Assembly (NCBI RefSeq): GCF_000217995.1
Contig: NC_015676.1
Coordinates: forward strand, 62,001-126,000
Reading direction: 5' to 3'
Source: Methanosalsum zhilinae DSM 4017
GTDB taxonomy: Archaea > Halobacteriota > Methanosarcinia > Methanosarcinales > Methanosarcinaceae
Length of the DNA: 64,000 nucleotides
Of the stretch, positions 55,655 to 64,000 are shown piece by piece (position 1 is the stretch's first letter; the number at the start of each line of letters is the position of its first letter). Both the position numbers and the translations under genes were made by a program. The notes below the pieces were generated by a model. It saw only the letters and a list, made by a program, of their open reading frames with translations, was not told where the DNA came from and ran no database searches.

Positions 55655-55716
55655 TATTCACTTGACGATAAATTAGTTACTTTGACGACAAAAAGCGTTA
55701 GTTTATCGTCAAAGCC
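55638..55716 (+). repeat. Right part of the TTTGAC/GGAAA repeat array
   Basis: GGAAATACATTTCC is at 55638-55651, CTTGACGATAAATTA at 55661, TTTGACGACAAAAAGC at 55681 and the inverted motif GTTTATCGTCAAAGCC at 55701-55716. These match the left-hand repeats, so the IS probably lies inside one array. Confidence 0.5.
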
Positions 55717-55754
55717 TATAAAATCTATTATACTTTGACCTTCCATATTGAAAA

Positions 55755-55789
55755 ACAATTATTATTAGCATAAAAATTTCTACAGAGCC
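55755..55789 (+). mobile_element. Remnant right end of a related IS
   Basis: ACAATTATTATTAGC...TTTCTACAGAGCC resembles the last ~35 bases of the IS (ACAATTATTATTTAC...TTTCTACAGAGCC) with a few changes. No rest of the element is present here. It marks an older insertion whose other part was deleted. Confidence 0.6.
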
Positions 55790-55821
55790 AACTGGTCAGT
55801 TCTTTTTTATTGAATATTTTT

Positions 55822-58800
55822 TCATGAACTAATTTTATCAAACATCTGATCTAAAAAATTTTGTTTATCCTCTAAAAATAAGATATTTTGATTTATCAAT
55901 TCCTTTTTGCTTACATTCCAGTTCAAATCATCATATTTTGTGTGGGATAAAATAAATGAATTCAACTCGATGTTTAATTTAGATTTATCCTTCAGTTCCT
56001 GTTCTATATTTTTTATTTCTCTATAAAGAGTTAGTTTTTCATCATTGTAATCAACACGAGTTAATCCTTTTGGATCAAGGAAATTAATTGTTTGTTTATT
56101 TTCTTTTATAGTCCAGAGGATAAAATCCGGATAAAAGTTCTTTGTTTCAAAGAAACCAATGCCTTTTCTTGAAGGATTTCTTAGAAGGTGTATCTCATCA
56201 AAATGTGTTGTATATGATTTTTTACTCAAGTATTCATCCAGTTGTTTTATAAATTCACGCTCACTTTCTACAAGATTAACTGGAGATATTTTTATAAACT
56301 CGAGTTCTTTTGATTTAGTATTCTTATAAATCAATGGTTTAAACAAATGAATATTTGTTGCAAAAAAGTCTAACACTTTCGATTGGTTATATTTATATGA
56401 CGTATCATTTTCATATATTTCATCATTACTTTCAGTTTTTGTTCTTATAAATGACCTTAGGTTGTCGGTAAATGAATAAATATCATCTATTAAATTATGG
56501 ACATTAGTGTTAATTGTAAACACATACTCATTTGGAATTAATGACCCATCTTCTTGTGTAACTGTTTCATATTGAAGATTCTTTTGATACCAATGATATT
56601 TTTCATGCTTGTACAACTTGTCCGTATATGTTTTTAACAACTGTATAGCATACTCTTGGATTTTTGTTAATTTGTTTAACTCATCAGTTTCATTTAATTG
56701 AATAATTTCTTTTTTGCATAAAATTGTGTATTTTTCAGGAGAAAGAAGAATCTTTTTTAAATCAGCCTTGTTAAAATAAATATTTGAATATCGCTTTAAG
56801 TCCTTATATTTAAGCAATTCTAAATATATGTAATCGAAATCAAAGAGTTCAATCAATTCTGGGCTGAAATGATTTTCTTCTATAGGTGAATCCGAATCAA
56901 CTAATTTAAAATCACTTCTTGATTCAAGGATGTCAATTTTTGAACTTAGATCAATTTTAATTTTTGCTAAATTCTTATCATATGTTGATATAGGTACAGA
57001 ACTAACAAATTCGGATGTATCTTTGTCACTACGAGGAACATATAGTTGTCTTGTTGGCATATTAGGTTTTATTTTCAAACTGATGTGCTCATATTCTTCA
57101 ATTCCTTCTTCTTTCAAAGATTCCTTGAAAACAGCCATATAATTCGCATTTAGTCCAAAAATGTTGAGGGTTTCCAATAGATATAGATTATTAGGAACTT
57201 TCACATCAGAAGGTATTAGGTTTGCCATTTTAAGATAATTACTTCGTTTTAAATAATTCTCATACCCTCTAAGTCGAACACCTCTCCCAAACAATTGAAT
57301 AATTTGTGACCCTTCTTTTTTGCCAATATTCAAAAGACCCATAGATGAAACTCTAAATGAACTCCACCCTTCAATGAATTTTTTTGAACCTATTAGGAGA
57401 TTGATAGGAGATTCTTTTCTTTCTATCTTTTTGAATAATGATTGCTCAAAATTTGATTTTTGTCCAACTTGGAAATAAGAATCTTCATAATTTTCAATTA
57501 ATTTCAAGAAATTAGTAGTATCACCTATGTTGATCACACCGAAATATTCAGAATCGAATCTTAACCCAATTTCGCCCTCCGCATTCTTTAACTCGATGAA
57601 CTGTAACGTTTTTGAAGTTTTAATATGGAATAGAACTTTTAACATTTCATCATATAAAGTTCCGAGATTCAATTCATTCTTCTGTCTCAGTTCTCTTAAA
57701 TATGGAAATTTTGTTGCAAAAATGGGTTGATTATTTGCATCAACAAGGTTTGATTTGTCATTAAGTATATTGCTAATCAATTTTTTAAACAAGTCTTTTT
57801 CATTGACAAAACGTGCTAAAAAATCGACTACATGCAGAACATCTGAATTATTTTTTTTACCGCTGACACTTGATCCTACAAAAATCATTAATGGATTCTC
57901 GATATTGAAAGGTTTGATTTGCCTTTTATGATTTTTATAATATAATTTCTGCTCATAAAGTGAAAGTAGTGACCCTGTGAAATATTCATCTCCATACTCA
58001 TTCTTATTTTTCAAATTCAGTATCTGATAATCTTTTCCAAAGCCATCTTCGTAGAAGTACTTGTAACGGTAATCAAAAATTATTGTGCAGGCATATTCAT
58101 TAAAGGTATCATCTTTCTCCGTAATTTCTCCCAGTGTAGCACTATATTCAAAAGTAAAACCATCATTTGCAACTAGTTGTTTTCTCATTTTTTTCCAGGT
58201 TTGTGCTTCACTGGAATGACCTTTATGGCCTTCATCAACAAAAATAATATTATTGTCACCTAATGCATCAACAGGAACAGTTTTACCATCCTGAGAACTT
58301 ACTTCATCCTTAATTTTAGTGATCTCAATGACTTTTAGTGGGTTCTGTAATGACCAATCTTCAAGCGTTTTTTGTGCTTCAAATCTCTTATGTTCAATTC
58401 CACTAAGTTCAAGTTCTTTGATATGTTGAGCAGAAAGTCCTTCATTAGGAGTTACTAATAAGAAATTATCATAGTTAGTATTGTTATATTTTTGAACTTG
58501 CAAGAAATTGATATGCATTATAATTGTTTTTCCACTACCCGTAGCAGACCAAAATGCTAGTTTCTCCAACGTTTTTTCACTAGGATATGGATATGTATAT
58601 GATCCCGTTTTATTTTCCTTTTTATTTAAAGCAAATATGTATTTCTGGATGCTAGAAAACAATGTTTTTTCATTAAAATGTTTGTCTAAATAAATTTCAG
58701 TGAAGAGTACTGCTAAATATTGGAAATATTTTAGCACTATAGGTGGATCACGCTTAAAATTAATCTGATCCATATATTCCTGTATATTTTCATCATACTG

Positions 58801-59001
58801 ATCTAGTTTCTGCCTGAATTCGTCACTCAAATCAAGAGTTTGGAGTGCTGCTGTGAAATGAAACTTTTTATGCTGATTCAGTCCTTCTTGAACAGGTTTT
58901 AGGAGATTTCTAAAATCATCCATATCATTGAACCCAAACAGTGAAGAAATATATTTGTTCATTACAAGATAATTTTGAAGTTTTTTCTTAACTTTGGCCA
59001 T
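55822..59001 (-). CDS. Res-like SF2 helicase with C-terminal nuclease domain
   Basis: The protein has 1059 aa. SF2 helicase motifs are ATGSGKT (153-159), DEGHKG (256-261), YSATLGE and QLFGRGVR. Near the C terminus NFYPDFILW and INFLDPKGL form a PD-(D/E)XK-like nuclease, as in the Res subunits of type III restriction enzymes. It would translocate on DNA and cut it. Three bases separate its ATG from the stop of the methyltransferase upstream. The partner methyltransferase is broken, so the nuclease may be unprotected or regulated otherwise. Confidence 0.8.
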   Translation of the reverse strand: MAKVKKKLQNYLVMNKYISSLFGFNDMDDFRNLLKPVQEGLNQHKKFHFTAALQTLDLSDEFRQKLDQYDENIQEYMDQINFKRDPPIVLKYFQYLAVLFTEIYLDKHFNEKTLFSSIQKYIFALNKKENKTGSYTYPYPSEKTLEKLAFWSATGSGKTIIMHINFLQVQKYNNTNYDNFLLVTPNEGLSAQHIKELELSGIEHKRFEAQKTLEDWSLQNPLKVIEITKIKDEVSSQDGKTVPVDALGDNNIIFVDEGHKGHSSEAQTWKKMRKQLVANDGFTFEYSATLGEITEKDDTFNEYACTIIFDYRYKYFYEDGFGKDYQILNLKNKNEYGDEYFTGSLLSLYEQKLYYKNHKRQIKPFNIENPLMIFVGSSVSGKKNNSDVLHVVDFLARFVNEKDLFKKLISNILNDKSNLVDANNQPIFATKFPYLRELRQKNELNLGTLYDEMLKVLFHIKTSKTLQFIELKNAEGEIGLRFDSEYFGVINIGDTTNFLKLIENYEDSYFQVGQKSNFEQSLFKKIERKESPINLLIGSKKFIEGWSSFRVSSMGLLNIGKKEGSQIIQLFGRGVRLRGYENYLKRSNYLKMANLIPSDVKVPNNLYLLETLNIFGLNANYMAVFKESLKEEGIEEYEHISLKIKPNMPTRQLYVPRSDKDTSEFVSSVPISTYDKNLAKIKIDLSSKIDILESRSDFKLVDSDSPIEENHFSPELIELFDFDYIYLELLKYKDLKRYSNIYFNKADLKKILLSPEKYTILCKKEIIQLNETDELNKLTKIQEYAIQLLKTYTDKLYKHEKYHWYQKNLQYETVTQEDGSLIPNEYVFTINTNVHNLIDDIYSFTDNLRSFIRTKTESNDEIYENDTSYKYNQSKVLDFFATNIHLFKPLIYKNTKSKELEFIKISPVNLVESEREFIKQLDEYLSKKSYTTHFDEIHLLRNPSRKGIGFFETKNFYPDFILWTIKENKQTINFLDPKGLTRVDYNDEKLTLYREIKNIEQELKDKSKLNIELNSFILSHTKYDDLNWNVSKKELINQNILFLEDKQNFLDQMFDKISS

Positions 59002-59004
59002 TGC

Positions 59005-61082
59005 TTACACCCTGAACATATTCGCTTTAAAAATTTCATCAATTGATTTAGCACCTTCAATCAATGAATTTCCATTCACAAAAATTTCATCATATTCATC
59101 ATTTAATAGTATTTCAGCCTCTACAAACTCTTTATCTTTTTCTGGATCAAAGTTTTCAGTTTTATTTCTCCAAAGAACAATAATATTTTTTTCTTCAATG
59201 AATCCTTTTACAACCACATATTGGATTTCACCATCATCTTTTCGTTCTATTGAATTTATGTGAATTCCAGCAATATAATTGAAGGTTTCAATAAGATCAA
59301 CACCCATTTTTTTAACTTCATTGTTATCATATATTTTTAAAGTATAATTAAATGGATTATCAAGTGCATCTAGATTGAGGAATACATTATTATCCCTACT
59401 TTCAAATTCAAGCATGTATTTGATTTTATAATCTTTTGATTTAGTTACTAATGTGGAAGGCTCTTTAAAATCAATATTGTTTAAAGAGTCTTCATATTGT
59501 TCAATTGACTGGTACTTTATAATCTGTTTTGGATAACCATTATTGTCTTGTGGTACGCCGTTTTTCCAATTATCTGAGTAGATAACTTTAAGAATTCTGG
59601 GTTTTATTACAGTATCAAAATATTGTCCCATTTCTACAAGAACGAACTTTCTATTACCTTCATCTTCTTTATTTAATTTTAAGACTGAATGGGCAGTTGT
59701 ACCCGATCCGGCAAAAAAATCTAATATGACACCATCGGTTGTATTTACTGATTCTAAAATACGTTTAATTAAATAAACCGGCTTAGGATAATTAAACACC
59801 TTTTTACCATCAAAGAAGTTTTTTAATTCTTCAGTTCCATTTTCATAATTTACATCTTTTTCATAAAGTATTGATTTCATTTTTGATATTTTATTTTCTG
59901 AAAAATAATCCTTTTGAAAAACATCGTATACCTTAGCACCATTTCTATTAACTAATCTAACCATTAACTCATCTTTTTTAGTAGCAACACTTAACTTTGA
60001 CCACCTCCATCTTCCATCAGTTCCATTACTTAGTTTTGGAATTATCTCTACAAAATCTTTTGATTTATTTTCAATAGATATTTCTTCTGTTGTTGGATTA
60101 TAGTAAATTGGATAATATTGGTTAGGAGCATCTTCTCTTGTTGCTCCCGCACCTCTTTTTCTTAGACCTAATTCTCTATATAAACCCTTATCATCTCTTT
60201 TTTTATATTCGTGATTATCTTTTGGAAATCCTAATGGATTAAACTTATTCACATTTTTTGAATAGCATACCATATACTCATGTTCTGAGGCCGTATATTT
60301 TTTGGCTTGATTTCCTCTTGGATTTGATCGAACGATAAATAATTCGATAAAATTATCTTGACCAAAAATCCCATCACATACATTCCTTAAATTATGAACT
60401 TCGTTATCATCAATTGAAATAAAACTAACAGCGTCATTTAAGAGAAGGTATTTTAGATATATTAATCTGTTACTAATCAAAGATAACCAACTACTATGAC
60501 TGAACCCATCCTTATATAGGAAGGCATCACTTCCCGTATTATATGGTGGGTCAATATAGCAAAAATTGATTTTCTCTTTGTACTTATTTAAAAGCAAGTT
60601 CAATGCATGGAAATTATCTGAATTTATTAGAATCCCATTAGTTTTCTCATCAAGATTTTCGATTTCACTTAATATTTGATATTTAAACTCAGTATCATAG
60701 AACTTAGTATCAATTGAAAGTGTTGGGTTTTGTTTAAGGACTTCAATCATAATTTGTTGATTGGTCTTATCTACATTAGTTATCCCAGTTTTTAGTGTAG
60801 TGACCTCATCATTAATATCAAATGAATAGAGTTCTTCCCACTCAGACAACTGTTTTTTATTTTGAAGGATATATGGATAATATTTTTCATCAATGTAATC
60901 AAGAGTTATGCAATAGTCAGTAGAAAGCACAAATTTCTTCTTTTCCCATAGTATTTTTTGGAAATCTTCGATTTGTGCCAGGAACTCAATTATTTTAAGT
61001 GATATTTCTTTAAAGACTTTTATTTTATTGAGATTTATATCTAAATCATCTTTTGAACTAATATCATCAATATGTAAGATTT
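59005..61082 (-). pseudogene. Methyltransferase C-terminal fragment
   Basis: This is the part after the IS. The frame is open from the IS border through ...IDDISSKDDLDIN, then a GTG at 60930, to the stop. It retains both catalytic motifs, so if translated from GTG 60930 it could give a 641-aa product lacking the N-terminal region. No clear ribosome binding site was seen there. Confidence 0.7.
61075..61082 (+). repeat. Left target-site duplication of IS copy 2 (TAAGATTT)
   Basis: TAAGATTT flanks IS copy 2 on the left, and the identical octamer follows the right end at 62087-62094. Eight-base duplication fits the ISH1-type subgroup of IS5. Confidence 0.9.
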
Positions 61083-62086
61083 GGCTCTGTAGAAATCCTA
61101 TTTTCCATTACCACTTCAACCTAATATTATAAAAAGGATGAGTCCCCTGTGTTTTTTTGCTAAACAAACAAAAACAACAGGGGATGAATGTTTTTGTCAG
61201 GAAAATACTTAAACTTTATTGATACAGCCATTGCTGTCTCAGGAAGATCTCATCTTCCATTGTATAGCAGTAAGTATTCTAAGAGAAAATATACTCAGCA
61301 CCAGTTAATGACACTGGTTTTACTAAAAGAATACTTAAATGAGGACTATAGAAACTTCGTAGAACTCATTGAATTAATGGATAAGGTACAGAATAAAATT
61401 GGAATAAAGCAGGTACCACATTTTACAACATTACAGAAATTCATGAGTAGAATACCATCAGTATATTTTAACAGCATATTGAAACAAACTCTAAAACTCT
61501 TTTATTACCATGGTGAAAGAATATATCTTACTGCTATTGATTCAAGTGGATTTACAGGTGGACATTGTAGTTACTATTATTCAATGAGGACTGGAAAGAA
61601 AAGGAGATCATATCTAAAAACAAGTATAGCAATTGATACTGAGAAATTTATTGTTACTGGATTTAAGATCTCAAGTAAACCTGTACACGATACGAAACAC
61701 GCACAAACATTGCTGAAGCAATGTCATAGACTTCGTCATTCAGAATACTATGTCCTGGATAAGGGGTATGACTCTGAACAAATTCATGTTCTCATACGAG
61801 AGAACATGAATTCAAGTCCTCTTATCCCTGTAAGACAGAGGAAAAGAAAGAAAATAAACGGCAAATACCGTAGGAAAATGGTTGAAGAGTTTGATGAGAA
61901 ACTCTACCATTCGAGAAACCTGGTAGAAACAATGTTCTCAGTTCTAAAAAGAAAATATGGTGAAGAAATTAAGTCAAGAAAGTACAGAAACCAGGTAAAG
62001 GAAGTGAAATGTAAGATGTTAATACATAACATCGAAAGATATAACTCATTTACAATTATTATTTACATAAGGATTTCTACAGAGCC
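61083..62086 (+). mobile_element. IS5-like insertion sequence, copy 2
   Basis: The element is 1004 bp, identical in length and transposase to copy 1, with the same 17-bp inverted repeats. It has a clean 8-bp target duplication and is inserted in the minus-strand methyltransferase gene, with its transposase in the opposite direction. The insertion is apparently recent because both ends and the duplication are perfect. Confidence 0.95.
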
Positions 62087-62108
62087 TAAGATTTCATTTT
62101 TTATATAG
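61188..62108 (+). CDS. IS5-like DDE transposase (copy 2)
   Basis: The protein has 306 aa and is identical to copy 1 up to the right inverted repeat. The frame leaves the element and ends at TAG (62106-62108) in flanking DNA, giving a different tail (KISFFI). If UAG is read as pyrrolysine here, this stop might be leaky. Confidence 0.85.
   Translation: MFLSGKYLNFIDTAIAVSGRSHLPLYSSKYSKRKYTQHQLMTLVLLKEYLNEDYRNFVELIELMDKVQNKIGIKQVPHFTTLQKFMSRIPSVYFNSILKQTLKLFYYHGERIYLTAIDSSGFTGGHCSYYYSMRTGKKRRSYLKTSIAIDTEKFIVTGFKISSKPVHDTKHAQTLLKQCHRLRHSEYYVLDKGYDSEQIHVLIRENMNSSPLIPVRQRKRKKINGKYRRKMVEEFDEKLYHSRNLVETMFSVLKRKYGEEIKSRKYRNQVKEVKCKMLIHNIERYNSFTIIIYIRISTEPKISFFI
62087..62094 (+). repeat. Right target-site duplication of IS copy 2 (TAAGATTT)
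   Basis: The second copy of the octamer, adjacent to the right inverted repeat. Confidence 0.9.
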
Positions 62109-63081
62109 AAATCTAATTCTTGGCTTAAGAATTTCTTTAAATTCTTATGGGTGAAATAATCACTGGTATTTTTTGTAGTATATTTGTTAAGATGCCATTC
62201 AAGTTCTGATTTATCTGACTTGTTCCCATCAATTTTTATATGTTTTTTATTTAGATCAGATAAACCATATATTGCAATATGCTCATTTATTTTAGCGAGG
62301 TTATATTGATTGATTTCATCTTTTCCCAGTTTATTTTTCCCTGTAGTGTCACAAACTAATTTTTCTTCTTCAACAGTTAATCCCCGATATCCAAAATCAA
62401 CTACAAGGTGATTTTTTCTTGTATCGTAATCTACATCTTTAAAAATGAAGAACTTTTTCTTTTCGTCTTTGATATTGTTCTTTTGTAATTCGATATCTTC
62501 ATTATTTATCTTGAAGTCAGCACTAATTGAACCTGTTTTGAATGAATAGTGATTAAAATTCTCCCCGGTTTTAATATAATATTGATCATTGTTTGCCCAA
62601 TAAAGATAAACTTCTTCACCATTATATGGAATTGCATATTTTGAATCTTTGGAATACCTTCTCTTTGAGATGAAATCCCCATTATCGTAATATCGTGAAA
62701 AAAAGTTGATAATATCATCATATATCTCTTCTTCAATATCATTCTCTTTTTCAACTGTTTTAACTTGGTTTTCGAGGTCAAGATAATTTTTGACTTTAGG
62801 AGTTTCTGCATATTTTTCCTTAGCATTTTCTATATTGCATCCGAAATCAGACTCTATCTCACCCTCCAATTTTTTCATTTCGTTTTCTAATGCCGATGAG
62901 TTTTCAATGGATTTTATATTTTCTTGGATGATATCAAATAATTCAATATCAATAAACTCAGAAATTTCCTTTTTTTTATGTTTAAAATTCGATATATACC
63001 AAAATCGAGATCATTATTTTCAAATTGGAATATTTTTTTTAATAATGTTTTAAGTTTTAATACTTTATCTTCATCTACCAT
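62087..63081 (-). pseudogene. Methyltransferase N-terminal fragment with A8 frameshift
   Basis: From ATG 63081 (with GGAGAC upstream) the frame reads MVDEDKVLKLKTLLKKIFQF... and DLDFGIYRILN, then stops soon after the A8 run. The continuing frame (KKEISEFIDIELFDIIQENIK...) is in -1 phase and runs to the IS. A slippage on A8 or an indel explains both frames. ATG 62878 could restart the second frame. Confidence 0.7.
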
Positions 63082-64000
63082 TTTTTGTGTCTCCTTCCAT
63101 CATATTACATAACTGGTAGAATTCACAAAGTCCCGCTTTTGTCTTGCAGATAGGTCCTTCCCAGTTTCGTTCAAATTCTTTATTTTCTACATTTTGAATG
63201 ATTGATTTTATCAAACTTTTAGTCTTTTCAAGTTCTACGTTGCTATTGTCAAAAAATATTCTTCTGTTATCCTTAAATGTGTAAGCACTGATTTTTTTTA
63301 TAGGTTCATTATACCGATTTGCGAGCGCTAAATTATAAATGCGTAGTTGAGTATCTACATTCATCTTTGAGAGATATTCAGCATATCTTGACTTGTAATC
63401 AATTAGTTCAATCTCTTCATTTGTATTTTTAATGACTAAATCCGCTTGTCCATTTATTGAAATATTTTTATTTATGTAAGAAAAAGGAACTTCGACATCA
63501 AGAACATCGTATATAAATCCACATGCTTTTTCATAATAATTATATAAATCTGTTATTAGTTCATTTCGCCATTCTTCCCTAGATTCATCATCTTTGCAAT
63601 ACATATCTACTATTTTTACAACATCTGTTATGTCAATTTCTTTTCCCTCTTTCATCATTACATGTATCTTTTTTAGGCAATTATGCACAATTACTCCATA
63701 TGCTTGAAAATAACCTGGCGGAGTCTGAAATCCTAGATAATCTCGACAAAAAAATCTAAAGGGACAACTAATATATGTACTGATTGATGAAAAACTTAGA
63801 TTGCTTTTTTCAACATTTGGTATATAATGATCATTATCTGAAATTATTTGGCTGAAATTGTCCGCTTCTATAAAGTTATTGAGTCCGATTTCATCAATAA
63901 ATTGAGATGGTTTGAAATACTTTCCATCTATGGTACTAATGGCTAATACTTTTTGAGGACGTGACATACCAACATAAAAAACTCTTCTTATTTCTTCACT
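63071..64000 (-). CDS. UvrD-like helicase with C-terminal Cas4/AddB-like nuclease (partial)
   Basis: The gene runs off the window, so its 5' part is missing. The visible start, EEIRRVFYVGMSRPQK, is UvrD motif VI. The next ~280 residues are a PD-(D/E)XK nuclease: GQADLVIKN, then ELIDYKSRY with the catalytic D/E and K. One cysteine near CPFRFFC and three at C-KTKAGLC-EFYQLC can hold an Fe-S cluster, as in AddB and Cas4. It probably unwinds and resects DNA as part of a defence operon. Its end overlaps the methyltransferase start by 11 bases. Confidence 0.75.
   Translation of the reverse strand, partial: SEEIRRVFYVGMSRPQKVLAISTIDGKYFKPSQFIDEIGLNNFIEADNFSQIISDNDHYIPNVEKSNLSFSSISTYISCPFRFFCRDYLGFQTPPGYFQAYGVIVHNCLKKIHVMMKEGKEIDITDVVKIVDMYCKDDESREEWRNELITDLYNYYEKACGFIYDVLDVEVPFSYINKNISINGQADLVIKNTNEEIELIDYKSRYAEYLSKMNVDTQLRIYNLALANRYNEPIKKISAYTFKDNRRIFFDNSNVELEKTKSLIKSIIQNVENKEFERNWEGPICKTKAGLCEFYQLCNMMEGDTKNGR

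Larger units (their letters stand above)
59005..63081 (-). pseudogene. Mod-like DNA methyltransferase, broken by IS and frameshift
   Basis: Removing the IS (61083-62086) and one TAAGATTT copy gives a continuous frame of about 1021 codons, provided a -1 shift is made at an A8 run (62970-62977 on plus). The N-terminal part has DFGIYRILN and K/E-rich helices. The C-terminal part has the methyltransferase motifs DPPYNTGSDAF then DFFAGSGTTAHSV, i.e. beta-class order as in type III Mod. It would protect host DNA by N6-adenine methylation. It starts at ATG 63081, overlapping the UvrD-like gene, and lies 3 bases before the helicase gene. Confidence 0.75.

Noticed and set aside
62506-62826. 106-aa ORF on minus strand
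   Set aside because: It is in another frame of the methyltransferase N-terminal fragment, which has the better composition and family-like sequence.

Overview
The window comes from a methylotrophic methanogenic archaeon of the Methanosarcinales, probably Methanosarcinaceae. Archaeal-only genes support this: tiaS, archaeal Nob1, archaeal-type MAT, PurP, ABCE1, Trm-G10, an EMC6-like protein, a Cam-type carbonic anhydrase and archaeal pilins, together with AGGTGA-type ribosome binding sites and TATA promoters. A tetrahydrofolate gene set like the one known from Methanosarcina barkeri points the same way. I cannot fix the genus. None of 55 genes in the first 51 kb ends in TAG, and one gene carries a single in-frame TAG. 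This is the pattern expected of an organism that decodes UAG as pyrrolysine.

Layout, 1-51 kb (chromosomal core, moderate GC). 1-4.4 kb holds RNA/NAD genes: a DHH protein tail, a GfcR-like regulator, nob1, two small membrane proteins, nadE and tiaS. 4.5-13.3 kb holds an HTH regulator and then the one-carbon operon purN-glyA-folD-DHPS-like-metV-like-metF-thiC-like-cofE-like. 13.4-18.6 kb holds a thioredoxin, an MBL hydrolase, an EMC6-like protein, ABCE1, a cytochrome b5-like protein and MscS. 18.7-32.4 kb holds leuB/leuD, an M29-like peptidase, a HerA-like ATPase, an MFS transporter, a flavoprotein, purP, truA, trm-G10 and two M24 peptidases. 32.6-32.8 kb is a non-coding stretch rich in hairpins. 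Then come tRNA-Asp, an intron-containing tRNA-Tyr, MAT, hisG-hisA-hisB, an archaeal MutS-like ATPase, a radical SAM/DUF4130 DNA-repair-like pair (with the in-frame TAG), two pilin-like proteins (one with GLUG repeats), ppiB, hemD, cam, tRNA-Arg, ilvE, a MoeA fusion and a DRG-type GTPase.

Layout, 51-64 kb (accessory, AT-rich). An integrated island begins exactly at the 3' end of tRNA-Gln(TTG). It carries two related tyrosine recombinases with zinc ribbons, an intergenic zone of repeated TTTGAC(G/T)ATAAA motifs and GGAAA-N4-TTTCC palindromes, two identical 1004-bp IS5-like elements and a minus-strand defence-type operon. That operon runs UvrD-like helicase with a Cas4/AddB-like nuclease, a Mod-like DNA methyltransferase, and a Res-like SF2 helicase with a nuclease end. 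The methyltransferase is broken twice, by a frameshift at an A8 run and by an IS with a clean 8-bp target duplication. Removing the IS and one repeat copy restores the downstream frame. The other end of the island is not in the window.
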